Shown here piece by piece: positions 1 through 6,287 of a stretch of 9,019 bases of DNA. The number at the start of each line of letters is the position of its first letter. Within the stretch, counting starts at the first letter, position 1. The DNA lies in NCBI GenBank assembly GCA_945946745.1, contig CAMEWZ010000063.1, forward strand, positions 1-9,019. Reading direction: 5' to 3'. Source of the DNA: an uncultured Clostridia bacterium (GTDB taxonomy: Bacteria; Bacillota; Clostridia; Oscillospirales; Oscillospiraceae). The translations under genes and the position numbers were made by a program. The notes below the pieces were generated by a model, which saw nothing but the letters and a program-made list of their open reading frames with translations, was not told the DNA's origin and did no database searches.

Positions 1-29
1 GTCGCTCTATCCTGCTGAGCTACTGGTGC
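1..29 (-). tRNA. tRNA gene, 5' half only (possibly tRNA-Arg)
   Basis: Read on the minus strand from base 29, the sequence gives a 7-base acceptor strand (GCACCAG), then TA, a D-stem GCTC paired with GAGC, and a D-loop with the invariant GG. This is the standard 5' half of a tRNA. The window ends before the anticodon, so the isotype is not directly visible. The GGATAGAGC D-arm is common in bacterial tRNA-Arg, which makes Arg a guess only. A consensus promoter sits just upstream on the same strand. Confidence 0.88.
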
Positions 30-41
30 ATACGCTTTTAT

Positions 42-70
42 ATTCTATCCAATTTTTTTCCCGCTGTCAA
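42..70 (-). promoter_or_regulatory. Sigma-A promoter of the tRNA gene
   Basis: On the minus strand a perfect -35 box TTGACA (65-70) is followed after exactly 17 bases by TAGAAT (42-47). The expected start of transcription is about 6 bases before the tRNA 5' end at base 29, as expected for a short processed leader. Confidence 0.85.
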
Positions 71-103
71 GAAAATACGGCAAATTTTTTACCTTCTCCG
101 GAA

Positions 104-109
104 TATACT
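104..109 (+). promoter_or_regulatory. Possible -10 box for the 26-codon ORF
   Basis: TATACT lies 34 bases before the ATG at 143, on the plus strand. No good -35 hexamer is present 16-18 bases upstream (only an A/T-rich stretch). It could be chance in an AT-rich gap. Confidence 0.35.
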
Positions 110-142
110 GTCCGGTAGTCAACTTTGAAAGGAGAAACAGAC

Positions 143-223
143 ATGGGCAAATGCGTTGCTCCGGGAATTGACCTGGACGATCTGATCTTCGACGCCGATG
201 CCGGCGGCCCCAGCGAGCGATGA
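143..223 (+). CDS. Possible small protein of 26 residues, unknown function
   Basis: A short open frame with an ATG at 143 and TGA at 221-223. An AAAGGAG ribosome binding site (128-134) sits 8 bases before the ATG, which is the best support for translation. The predicted peptide is acidic in its middle (a run of D and L residues), has one Cys near the start, and has no signal peptide, membrane segment or recognisable family motif. A TATACT box lies upstream and a strong hairpin (237-261) begins 13 bases after the stop. It is convergent with the deacetylase gene. At 26 codons, chance is a real alternative; function is unknown. Confidence 0.35.
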   Translation: MGKCVAPGIDLDDLIFDADAGGPSER

Positions 224-229
224 AAGGCA

Positions 230-266
230 GCATTTTCCTCACCGGTAACATACCGGTGAGGAATGC
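230..266. terminator. Strong hairpin between convergent genes, no U-tract
   Basis: A perfect 11-base inverted repeat, CCTCACCGGTA (237-247) and TACCGGTGAGG (251-261), encloses a 3-base loop (ACA). Two more T-A pairs and, across a 2-base bulge, an ATGC-type extension continue it to 230-266. It starts 3 bases past the deacetylase stop on the minus strand. It lacks a run of T on either side, so it is not a textbook intrinsic terminator. It may serve as a bidirectional 3' end, transcript stabiliser or Rho-assisted stop. Confidence 0.6.
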
Positions 267-269
267 CGA

Positions 270-1739
270 TCAATTATGAATGCCATGATGAAATCCGGGG
301 CTGGTGGACTCCAAAGGAAGAAATGCGTAGCCATTCTCCGTTCCCCAGGCCAAGATTTTCTCCACCGCCTCTACACTGTAGCTGTGAATATCGTGCTGAA
401 GCACGATGCTCACCCGGGCCTGGCTGACGCCATCCACCACATTCTGGAAAACCTCCTGCGCCTTTCGGGCGCCGCCGGCATCGTTGCTGTCCACATTCCA
501 GTCAAAATACTGGAATCCCGCGTTCTGCACCGCTTCCCCCAGAATGGTCATAATCCCCTCGCAGCTTTTGCGGCTGACCTCGTTGGAGCTGCCGCCGGGG
601 AAACGCATCAGCGTTGTGCGAACGCCGGTGTTTTCATAAATAATATCCTGCATTTTCAGCAAATCGGCAAAATACGCCTCCGGGCTGGAATAGATCTCCC
701 GATAATTGTGGGAGACCGTGTGAATGCCAATGCTGTGACCCCGATTCACAATTTCCCTCATGGCCGTATCATAGCCGCTGTCGGTAACAAAGAAGGTGGC
801 CTTTGCCCCGTAACGATCCAGCACATCCAAAAGCTCCATGGTATAGGGGCCGGGGCCGTCATCAAAGGTCAGATAGATCACCTTCCCCTGGGGCCAAATC
901 TGCTCCGGCCGGGGCTGGGCGGTTACCTCCACATTCCGGGTAACCGTTGTCTCGTTCTGGTAGGTGTCCGTAACGGTGTACACCACGGGATAAATCCCCG
1001 GCTCCAGCCAGTTGACCTCTCCCTCCACCCGTACCGCTTCGGTCAAATCCCCGTCCACATTGTCCCGGGCAGAATAACCCGGGTCGACATAAAATGTCCC
1101 CGTGGGAATGGCGTAGTTTTCGCCGCCCTCCAGGCTGATCTCCGGAGGCAGGGGATCATAATAGGGGATGATTCGTTCCGCCGTGGCCGGATTGCCGGAG
1201 GAATCCACCACTGCGTAGGTGATTTTTCCCATTTCCTCCAGCCGCACCACCCGGTCTGTGATGTCGCCGTCATAATTGTCTACTGCGGTATAGCCCGGCT
1301 CCTGGTAAGGCGTACCAGGCAGAAGGGTCTCCTGGGAGCCTTCCGTCAATGTGATCACCGGGCATTGGGTGTCCACCACGTTGACCTTCCGCAGTGCCTG
1401 TGCCCGCCACGGGCCAACGGTGGCAGTATAGCAAATCGAATAGCGCCCCAACGCATTTTCGTCCACACGACCGGTGACGGAAATCTCCGCGTTCCGTGGC
1501 GTAAAGCCGTTCTTCCAGAACAGGCTGCCCTTTACGTGAACCTCCGCCCCCGGATCCTGGAAAACCTGGCCATATTCCTGGATCACGGTTTCCTTCCCCA
1601 GCAGTTCCAGTTCCAGGGTAAACCGGTTCACTTGAAACAGCACCAGCCACCCGGCCACCGCCGCCAAAAGCAAGCCCAGCGCAGCCAGCCCCAAGCGCTT
1701 TCCGGCCCGGTGTACATTTTCTTTTTTTCTGTCTTTCAT
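270..1739 (-). CDS. Membrane-anchored polysaccharide (peptidoglycan) deacetylase with Ig-like repeats
   Basis: A 489-residue predicted extracellular enzyme likely to remove N-acetyl groups from cell-wall glycans (carbohydrate esterase family 4, NodB domain). Residues 16-37 form one hydrophobic N-terminal anchor after a basic start. Residues about 41-275 hold three Ig-like/DUF5011-type repeats. Repeats 2 and 3 carry the shared pattern PGY-(T/S)A-x-DN-x-DGD-(I/L)T, around residues 148-161 and 220-233. The NodB domain spans about 283-478: motif TFDDGP (D293 as base, D294 as metal ligand), HTVSH (H340 and H344 as metal ligands), RFPGG (379-383), DWN (413-415) and LQHD (H449). All catalytic motifs are present, so it should be active. 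The ATG at 1739 has AGAGG 8 bases upstream. It is probably monocistronic, with a TATAAT box at 1773-1778 and a hairpin 3 bases after the stop. Glycan substrate (GlcNAc or MurNAc) is not decidable here. Confidence 0.93.
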   Translation of the reverse strand: MKDRKKENVHRAGKRLGLAALGLLLAAVAGWLVLFQVNRFTLELELLGKETVIQEYGQVFQDPGAEVHVKGSLFWKNGFTPRNAEISVTGRVDENALGRYSICYTATVGPWRAQALRKVNVVDTQCPVITLTEGSQETLLPGTPYQEPGYTAVDNYDGDITDRVVRLEEMGKITYAVVDSSGNPATAERIIPYYDPLPPEISLEGGENYAIPTGTFYVDPGYSARDNVDGDLTEAVRVEGEVNWLEPGIYPVVYTVTDTYQNETTVTRNVEVTAQPRPEQIWPQGKVIYLTFDDGPGPYTMELLDVLDRYGAKATFFVTDSGYDTAMREIVNRGHSIGIHTVSHNYREIYSSPEAYFADLLKMQDIIYENTGVRTTLMRFPGGSSNEVSRKSCEGIMTILGEAVQNAGFQYFDWNVDSNDAGGARKAQEVFQNVVDGVSQARVSIVLQHDIHSYSVEAVEKILAWGTENGYAFLPLESTSPGFHHGIHN

Positions 1740-1772
1740 TTTGCCAACCTCTGCTCTCTTTGTTTACATAAC

Positions 1773-1778
1773 ATTATA
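1773..1778 (-). promoter_or_regulatory. Perfect -10 box for the deacetylase gene
   Basis: On the minus strand TATAAT lies 33 bases upstream of the deacetylase ATG. The -35 region 17 bases further up (TTCCAT, 1796-1801) is poor. The box falls between the terminator of the pepF unit and the deacetylase start, consistent with independent transcription. Confidence 0.55.
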
Positions 1779-1841
1779 CACCCAGGATGCCCAAAATGGA
1801 AGAGGAAATCTCAAAATATTTTCAAAAAAGTCCCACGGCTT

Positions 1842-1881
1842 AAAACACCCGGTTCCGCGCCGGAAGATGCGGAACCGGGTG
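1842..1881 (-). terminator. Intrinsic terminator of the pepF unit
   Basis: The arms CACCCGGTTCCGC (1846-1858) and GCGGAACCGGGTG (1869-1881) form a perfect 13-bp GC-rich stem with a 10-base loop. On the minus strand the stem is followed at once by TTTT (1845-1842). The stem begins 3 bases after the stop codon of the 88-residue gene. Confidence 0.88.
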
Positions 1882-1884
1882 GGG

Positions 1885-2151
1885 TCAAATTTTGCTGGTA
1901 AGCCAATCCAGCATGGCCTGGCGGCCTTCTTCTGTCATGGGGAAGGTCTCCGAGCCTTCCATCTCGCTTTTTTCATAGCAGTACAGGCCGTGCCAGTATT
2001 CCACGAAAATATGACTCTGGTCAAAGTCCACCTCTTTGGCATTGGCCATGACCACATTGGGCTTGGCCCGGAATCGGAACAGGCCGCTGGAGCCGGTGAA
2101 GATGTTGTTCATGGCGAAGGTATGCAGCGTGGGCAGGAACAGTTCCTCCAT
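1885..2151 (-). CDS. Hypothetical 88-residue protein downstream of pepF
   Basis: Not recognised. It is an 88-residue soluble protein without signal peptide or membrane segment. It is rich in aromatic residues (an EYWHGLYCYE stretch in the middle) and ends in a likely amphipathic helix. The ATG at 2151 is supported by a strong AAGGAGG whose AA overlaps the pepF TAA stop codon; the gap between genes is 12 bases. The gene ends 3 bases before the terminator stem, so it is the last gene of the pepF transcript. Linkage hints at a related role or simple co-expression, but nothing in the sequence shows a function. Confidence 0.8.
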   Translation of the reverse strand: MEELFLPTLHTFAMNNIFTGSSGLFRFRAKPNVVMANAKEVDFDQSHIFVEYWHGLYCYEKSEMEGSETFPMTEEGRQAMLDWLTSKI

Positions 2152-2163
2152 GGCGCGCCCTCC

Positions 2164-3960
2164 TTAAACCAAGGCTTCCATCTCGTCCAGCAGCTCGCCG
2201 AACAGGGCCATGGCTTGCTCCACCGGCTCCGGGCTGGTCATATCCACCCCCGCGCCCTTCAGCAATTCGATGGGACTCTTGGAGCAGCCGCCGGAGAGGA
2301 AGCCCAGGTAATCCTTCACCGCGCTCTCCCCTTCCCGCAGTATCCGCCGGGACAGGGCGATGGCGGCGCAGTAACCGGTGGCATACTGGAACACATAATA
2401 ATTGTAATAGAAATGGGGAATCCTGGCCCATTCCATGGCAATCCGGTCATCCACCACCATATCCGGCCCGAAGTATTCCACATTCAGCCGCTTGTACTCC
2501 GCGCACAGGGTTTCGGCGGTGAGGGTCTGGCCCTGGGCCACCATCCGGCCAATGTTCCGCTCGAATTCCGCGAACATGGTCTGGCGGTACAAGGTGCCCT
2601 TAAACTGCTCCAGGAAATGGTTGATGAGATAGGCCCGCTCCTTTTTGTCCTTGGTTTTTCCCAGCAGGTGCTCCATCAGCAGCGCCTCATTGCAGGTGGA
2701 GGCCACCTCCGCCACGAAGATCACATAATCCGCGTCAATGGGATTTTGGGTTTGATTGGACAGGTAGGAATGGAGGGCGTGGCCCATTTCGTGGGCCAGG
2801 GTGAACTGGCTGTCCAGGGTTCCGGTATAGTTCAGCAGCACATAAGGATGCACGGCGGCTCCGGCGGAGTACGCGCCGCTGCGCTTGCCCGTGTTCTGGT
2901 AGACATCGATCCAGCGGTGGTCAAAGCCTTCCTTCAAAATGCCGCGATAATCCTCCCCCAGGGGGGCCAGGGCCTCGTAAACCGTCTGCTTGGCCTCGGC
3001 AAAGGGAATGCGCCGATCCACGTCCTGAACCAGTGGGGTGTAGATGTCGTAGAAGTGCAGCTCCTCCACCCCCAGCAGCTTCTTCCGCAGCCGGACATAG
3101 CGGTGCATTTTGTCCAAATTCCGGTGAACTGCCTCGATCAGGTTGTCATAGACGGAAACCGGGACGTTGGTGGCGTCCAGAGACGCTTCCAGGGTGCTGG
3201 GATAGTGTCTGGCTTCGGAGAAGAATTTCAGCTGCTTATTCTGGGCGTTCAGCAAGGCCGCGGCGGTGTTTTGGAAGCCCGCCAGGGTGTCATAAAGGGC
3301 TTCATAGGCGCTTCTGCGCAGCTCCCGGTCAGCGCTTTCCTCCAACGTGACAAAGGTGCCTTGAGTCAAGGGGTGGCGCCCTCCCTGGGCATCCACCGCA
3401 TCCGGGAAGGTCAAATCCGCATCGGTAAAGGCACCGTAAACCGTATCCGGCGCCTGAGCCATCTCCCCGGCGGCGGCCAGGAGCTTTTCCTCCGCGGCAG
3501 ACAGGGTGTGCGCCTTCCGGCGGCGCAGATCCGTCACATAGCGGCGGTAGCGCTCCAGTGCCGGACAGGCGGCATAGAACCCTTCCAGCATTTCGTCGGA
3601 CAGGGCCATAATCTCCGGGGTATCAAAGCTGCACGCGGCGCCGAAGGCCACCACCGTGCTGATGAACCGGCCGGACATGGCCTGGCAGGCGGCGTCCCGG
3701 GTGTCCTCGTCGGCACGGCGCATACAGTAATTCCCCAGGCGATCCGCCTTGACATTGGCCTGCTCCATCTTCGTCAAATAGGCGCAGAGGGTCTCGCCGC
3801 TCTCCCCCAAACGCCCGGCGTAGGCAGCCAGGGCGTCCCGGTCATCGTTCAGCGTTTCCAGCTCCCGCTCCCAATCCTGGGTAGTAGCATACAAATCTTC
3901 GATGGCCCACTTATCCTCCTGGGGGATTTCCTCCCGGTTTCTGATTTTCGTTTGTTCCAT
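2164..3960 (-). CDS. pepF: Oligoendopeptidase F (M3 zinc metallopeptidase)
   Basis: A cytoplasmic zinc endopeptidase of family M3 that cuts short oligopeptides; 598 residues, matching the usual length of about 600. The N-terminal half is the helical oligo-F domain. The zinc motif HEMGH lies at 390-394 (E391 catalytic), with the third metal ligand probably E418 in the EVAST stretch. Near the C-terminus an HFYYNYY stretch (about 516-522) matches the substrate-binding His/Tyr motif of M3 enzymes. I chose the ATG at 3960 because AGGAGGA lies 5 bases upstream and the family begins here. The frame stays open upstream to 4065, but that extension is basic, crosses the promoter at 4016-4043 and is not family-like. 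First gene of a two-gene unit with the 88-residue protein; probably recycles peptides for amino acids. Confidence 0.97.
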   Translation of the reverse strand: MEQTKIRNREEIPQEDKWAIEDLYATTQDWERELETLNDDRDALAAYAGRLGESGETLCAYLTKMEQANVKADRLGNYCMRRADEDTRDAACQAMSGRFISTVVAFGAACSFDTPEIMALSDEMLEGFYAACPALERYRRYVTDLRRRKAHTLSAAEEKLLAAAGEMAQAPDTVYGAFTDADLTFPDAVDAQGGRHPLTQGTFVTLEESADRELRRSAYEALYDTLAGFQNTAAALLNAQNKQLKFFSEARHYPSTLEASLDATNVPVSVYDNLIEAVHRNLDKMHRYVRLRKKLLGVEELHFYDIYTPLVQDVDRRIPFAEAKQTVYEALAPLGEDYRGILKEGFDHRWIDVYQNTGKRSGAYSAGAAVHPYVLLNYTGTLDSQFTLAHEMGHALHSYLSNQTQNPIDADYVIFVAEVASTCNEALLMEHLLGKTKDKKERAYLINHFLEQFKGTLYRQTMFAEFERNIGRMVAQGQTLTAETLCAEYKRLNVEYFGPDMVVDDRIAMEWARIPHFYYNYYVFQYATGYCAAIALSRRILREGESAVKDYLGFLSGGCSKSPIELLKGAGVDMTSPEPVEQAMALFGELLDEMEALV

Positions 3961-3980
3961 GGTCTCCTCCTGTAATCGCC

Positions 3981-4000
3981 GGGGCAGGTATCGCCGCCCC
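3981..4000 (-). other. Small stem-loop in the pepF 5' leader
   Basis: GGGGC and GCCCC arms, extended inwards by GG/CC across a one-base bulge, bracket a loop of about 5 bases. It lies between the predicted transcription start and the ribosome binding site at 3963-3971. It is too short to suggest a known riboswitch and could be chance in GC-rich DNA. Confidence 0.25.
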
Positions 4001-4015
4001 ATTTGCTTTTTTCCT

Positions 4016-4043
4016 ATTATACCACGGCGGCCAAAAAAAGCAA
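4016..4043 (-). promoter_or_regulatory. Promoter of pepF with extended -10
   Basis: On the minus strand TTGCTT (4038-4043) is followed after 16 bases by TATAAT (4016-4021). A TG dinucleotide one base before the -10 box gives the extended -10 form. The leader to the pepF ATG is about 48 bases. Confidence 0.75.
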
Positions 4044-4049
4044 CGCCCC

Positions 4050-4078
4050 TTGCAATTGTCCCCAAATTATGCTACAGT
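4050..4078 (+). promoter_or_regulatory. Promoter of the EamA transporter gene
   Basis: TTGCAA (4050-4055) and TACAGT (4073-4078) are separated by 17 bases. TG at 4070-4071 gives an extended -10 element. The start of transcription should be near 4085, leaving a very short leader of about 12 bases. It lies back to back with the pepF promoter. Confidence 0.65.
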
Positions 4079-4096
4079 AGGCGGCGGTGATGAAAA

Positions 4097-5008
4097 ATGA
4101 AGAAAAAGAAACTCCGGGGCAGCTTGAGCCTGCTGCTGGGAACCACAATCTGGGGCTTCGCCTTTATCGCCCAAAGCGTGGGCATGGATATGATCGGCCC
4201 CTTTACCTTTCAAGCGGTGCGCTGCACCTTGGCCGTACTGTTTCTGATTCCCTGCGCCTTTGTCATGGACATCGGCAAGTGCGATTTTCGGGAATCCATG
4301 GCGAAATGGAAAAATCCTCAGCTGTGGAAGGTGGGTTTTCTCTGCGGCTGCGCCCTGTTCGTGGCGGCGAGCCTGCAACAGATCGGCCTGGTATCCACCG
4401 ACGCGGGAAAGGCGGGCTTTATTACCGCCATGTACATCGTGCTGGTGCCCATTCTGGGGCTGTTTTTGGGCAGGAAGCCTCCCAAAGCCGCCGTGTTTAG
4501 CGTGATTCTGGCGGTGGTGGGGCTGTACCTGCTCAGCTGCATGGGGGCCTCCGGGATCAACAAGGGCGACCTGTTCCTGATGGGCTGCGCCCTGGCCTTT
4601 GCGGTGCAGATCAACTGCATTGACCGGCTGGCGGGAAACCTGGACGGCCTGCGGCTCAACTGCATTCAGAGCCTGGTGGTGGCGGTGCTGTCCGTGCCCT
4701 TTATGGCGCTAACGGAAACCGTGGTAATCGCCGATATTCTCGCCTGCTGGGGGCCACTGTGCTTCGCGGGTATCTTGTCCATGGGCGTTGCCTACTCCTT
4801 GCAGATCATCGGTCAGAAGGATCTGGAGCCCACCGCCGCTTCCCTCATTATGAGCCTGGAATCCGTATTTGCCGCCCTGGGCGGCTGGCTGATCCTCCAC
4901 GAGACCATGACCGGCTGGGAGCTGTTCGGCTGCTGCCTGGTGTTCGCCGCCGTGATTTTGTCTCAGCTGCCGGAGGGATTTTGGAAACGGATTGTTGGAA
5001 AACGATAA
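4097..5008 (+). CDS. EamA/DMT-superfamily transporter
   Basis: A 303-residue integral membrane protein with about ten hydrophobic segments (roughly residues 8-28, 34-56, 76-94, 105-125, 130-150, 157-175, 185-205, 212-235, 246-266, 272-291). They are arranged as two EamA repeats (about 9-147 and 158-292). The second-repeat ending, with EPTAASLIMSLESVFAALGG (244-263) and then HE at 268-269, is typical of drug/metabolite transporters of this superfamily. The substrate (amino acid, metabolite or drug, usually export) cannot be predicted from sequence. The lysine-rich start at 4097 fits the inside-positive rule. The binding site is weak (GGTGAT about 6 bases upstream), and an in-frame alternative is not seen. 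A strong terminator begins 7 bases after the stop, so it is monocistronic. Confidence 0.93.
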   Translation: MKKKKLRGSLSLLLGTTIWGFAFIAQSVGMDMIGPFTFQAVRCTLAVLFLIPCAFVMDIGKCDFRESMAKWKNPQLWKVGFLCGCALFVAASLQQIGLVSTDAGKAGFITAMYIVLVPILGLFLGRKPPKAAVFSVILAVVGLYLLSCMGASGINKGDLFLMGCALAFAVQINCIDRLAGNLDGLRLNCIQSLVVAVLSVPFMALTETVVIADILACWGPLCFAGILSMGVAYSLQIIGQKDLEPTAASLIMSLESVFAALGGWLILHETMTGWELFGCCLVFAAVILSQLPEGFWKRIVGKR

Positions 5009-5015
5009 AACAGGG

Positions 5016-5054
5016 AATCCTCCGTATGGCCACAGCCATACGGAGGATTTGTTT
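5016..5054 (+). terminator. Intrinsic terminator of the transporter gene
   Basis: A perfect 15-bp stem (5016-5030 with 5035-5049; core CCTCCGTATGGC) with a CACA loop is followed by TTTGTTTCT. On the minus strand the same stem is followed by CCCTGTTTT, so it may also stop the convergent S66 peptidase transcript, less efficiently. Confidence 0.92.
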
Positions 5055-5073
5055 CTATCGAATCTTTCAAATG

Positions 5074-5094
5074 CCCTTTCGTAGCGAAAGCGGC
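5074..5094 (-). terminator. Possible hairpin downstream of the S66 peptidase gene
   Basis: On the minus strand CTTTCG and CGAAAG (5085-5090 and 5076-5081) pair around a 3-base loop, and GCC/GGC extends the stem across a one-base bulge. No T-run follows. It may be a transcript-end structure or chance. Confidence 0.3.
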
Positions 5095-5136
5095 TTGAAT
5101 GCTGGCTCAACTCCACGACAAACCAGAAGTTGTCTC

Positions 5137-6165
5137 TCAGTTGGCAAACCGAATCACTTGATGCTCGATATCCACTGTTGCCTCAACACCAAACGGAATA
5201 ATACAACGTGGCTGCGCATGTCCAATATTGACATTGCACACGATAGGCAAACTCGGATGATCGATGACATCTACCAGGATTTGTTTATATTCCTGGGCGT
5301 ACGTTTCATCCATCGGCTTGCCGATCAGAACGCCCGAAATCACATCAAAAATGCCGGTTTCTTTCAGCGCAACCACCGCTTTCCGATATTTTTGCGGAGA
5401 CATCTTTTCTTCACTGGATTCTAACAGAAGAATCTTACCCTCCCAATCCTCTATCTCCGGGAATAGTCGGTACTTCTGACAAAGAAGCGGCATATCCCCA
5501 TAGCGATCTCCATTGAAGAAGTCATAAATGGAATCTATACAACCGCCAAGAATCTCTCCTGAGAAAACAGGATTGCCTTGCAGCAATTCAAAACCATGAT
5601 CCGAATGGGCTTTTAATGGTGTACCAACCTGGTCAATCCCAAAATCTGTCCTTGCTTCATACCAGATGTCGCTGGGGCTAACTTCTTTTATTGTTCCGTT
5701 TCTAATCAGCTCTTCAAAATACTGTTTTGTATATGGGAGCATATCTTTGTCCAGTTCACAGATATCGGCCAGGAAAGACTGCCCATAGAAGGTTTTCATT
5801 CCCACTTTATGGAACATGAAATGATTGATCGTCGTATCAGAAAAGCCAAGAAACACTTTATTGGACACTGCATCCGCCAGTTCATGATGTTCAAACAGGT
5901 AAGGAAGCAAGCGATATGTATCATCTCCGCCGATTGCGCAGAGAATCATATCCATATCCGGATCCTTGAGGGCTTGTAATAGATCCGCCGCACGCTCTGC
6001 GGGATGGTTTTTGACATATTCGATTCCTTTTAGGGCATGGGGCATGAAGTGAACGGTTATCCCCAAGTCCGTTAACCGTTTGATTCCGATATCTACCTCA
6101 TGCTTTACAAAATCTTCCCCTATCGTTCCGCTGGACAAACTGACGATGGCGATATTCTGAATCAT
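5137..6165 (-). CDS. S66-family peptidase (LD-carboxypeptidase / MccF-like)
   Basis: A 342-residue predicted cytoplasmic serine-peptidase-fold protein of family S66. Members are LD-carboxypeptidases that trim murein tetrapeptides and MccF-type enzymes that inactivate microcin C-like toxins. The N-terminus (IAIVSLSSG) matches the family start. The nucleophile elbow IGGDDTYRLLPYL begins at residue 78, and the residue at the nucleophile position is T83, where classical members have Ser. The Glu of the triad is probably E249 (LLLESSEE) and the His H316 (GHAQPRCIIPFG). The length fits MccF-like members. I chose the ATG at 6165 because GGAGGAGGAAAG lies just upstream; an in-frame GTG at 6183 falls in that binding site and is unlikely. 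Two counted 60-base samples give 42-43% GC against 63-65% in neighbours, which suggests transfer. MccF-like or murein role is undecided. Confidence 0.88.
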   Translation of the reverse strand: MIQNIAIVSLSSGTIGEDFVKHEVDIGIKRLTDLGITVHFMPHALKGIEYVKNHPAERAADLLQALKDPDMDMILCAIGGDDTYRLLPYLFEHHELADAVSNKVFLGFSDTTINHFMFHKVGMKTFYGQSFLADICELDKDMLPYTKQYFEELIRNGTIKEVSPSDIWYEARTDFGIDQVGTPLKAHSDHGFELLQGNPVFSGEILGGCIDSIYDFFNGDRYGDMPLLCQKYRLFPEIEDWEGKILLLESSEEKMSPQKYRKAVVALKETGIFDVISGVLIGKPMDETYAQEYKQILVDVIDHPSLPIVCNVNIGHAQPRCIIPFGVEATVDIEHQVIRFAN

Positions 6166-6220
6166 AATTCTTTCCTCCTCCACAAATACCGGTAAATCTT
6201 GCTCTTTTACTGAACAAAGA

Positions 6221-6252
6221 ATGGCAGAGAAATCTGACGGATTCCCCTGCCA
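6221..6252 (-). terminator. Hairpin between the RNHCP gene and the S66 gene
   Basis: On the minus strand GGCAGGGGAATC (6251-6240) and GATTTCTCTGCC (6234-6223) pair over 12 positions, two of them G-U, with a 5-base loop. An outer T-A pair (6252 with 6222) makes 13. The 3' side runs into ATTCTTTG, a weak U-rich tail. On the plus strand the two G-U positions become A-C mismatches, so the structure favours minus-strand RNA. It is likely a terminator for the upstream gene. A leader structure of the S66 gene is the alternative. Confidence 0.55.
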
Positions 6253-6267
6253 ACAGGATGGAACACC

Positions 6268-6285
6268 CGCCCCTTAGCCGGGGCG
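6268..6285 (-). terminator. Short GC hairpin after the RNHCP stop codon
   Basis: CGCCCC and GGGGCG form a 6-bp stem with a 6-base loop, 2 bases after the stop codon. On the minus strand it is followed by GGTGTTCC, without a proper T-run. It may assist the second hairpin at 6221-6252. Confidence 0.4.
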
Positions 6286-6287
6286 TC

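Noticed and set aside
276..1901. Very long plus-strand frame (541 codons) opposite the deacetylase gene
   Set aside because: It is the mirror of a clear NodB gene in GC-biased DNA; its translation shows no domain, no proper ribosome binding site and an unnatural composition.
1741..3975. Plus-strand frame of 744 codons opposite pepF
   Set aside because: Antisense shadow of pepF, created by strong third-position GC bias. The pepF strand has the HEMGH motif, family length, ribosome binding site, promoter and terminator; the mirror has none.
3961..4065. N-terminal extension of pepF
   Set aside because: It crosses the -10 and -35 boxes and a strong ribosome binding site sits at the downstream ATG; PepF proteins begin at the shorter start.
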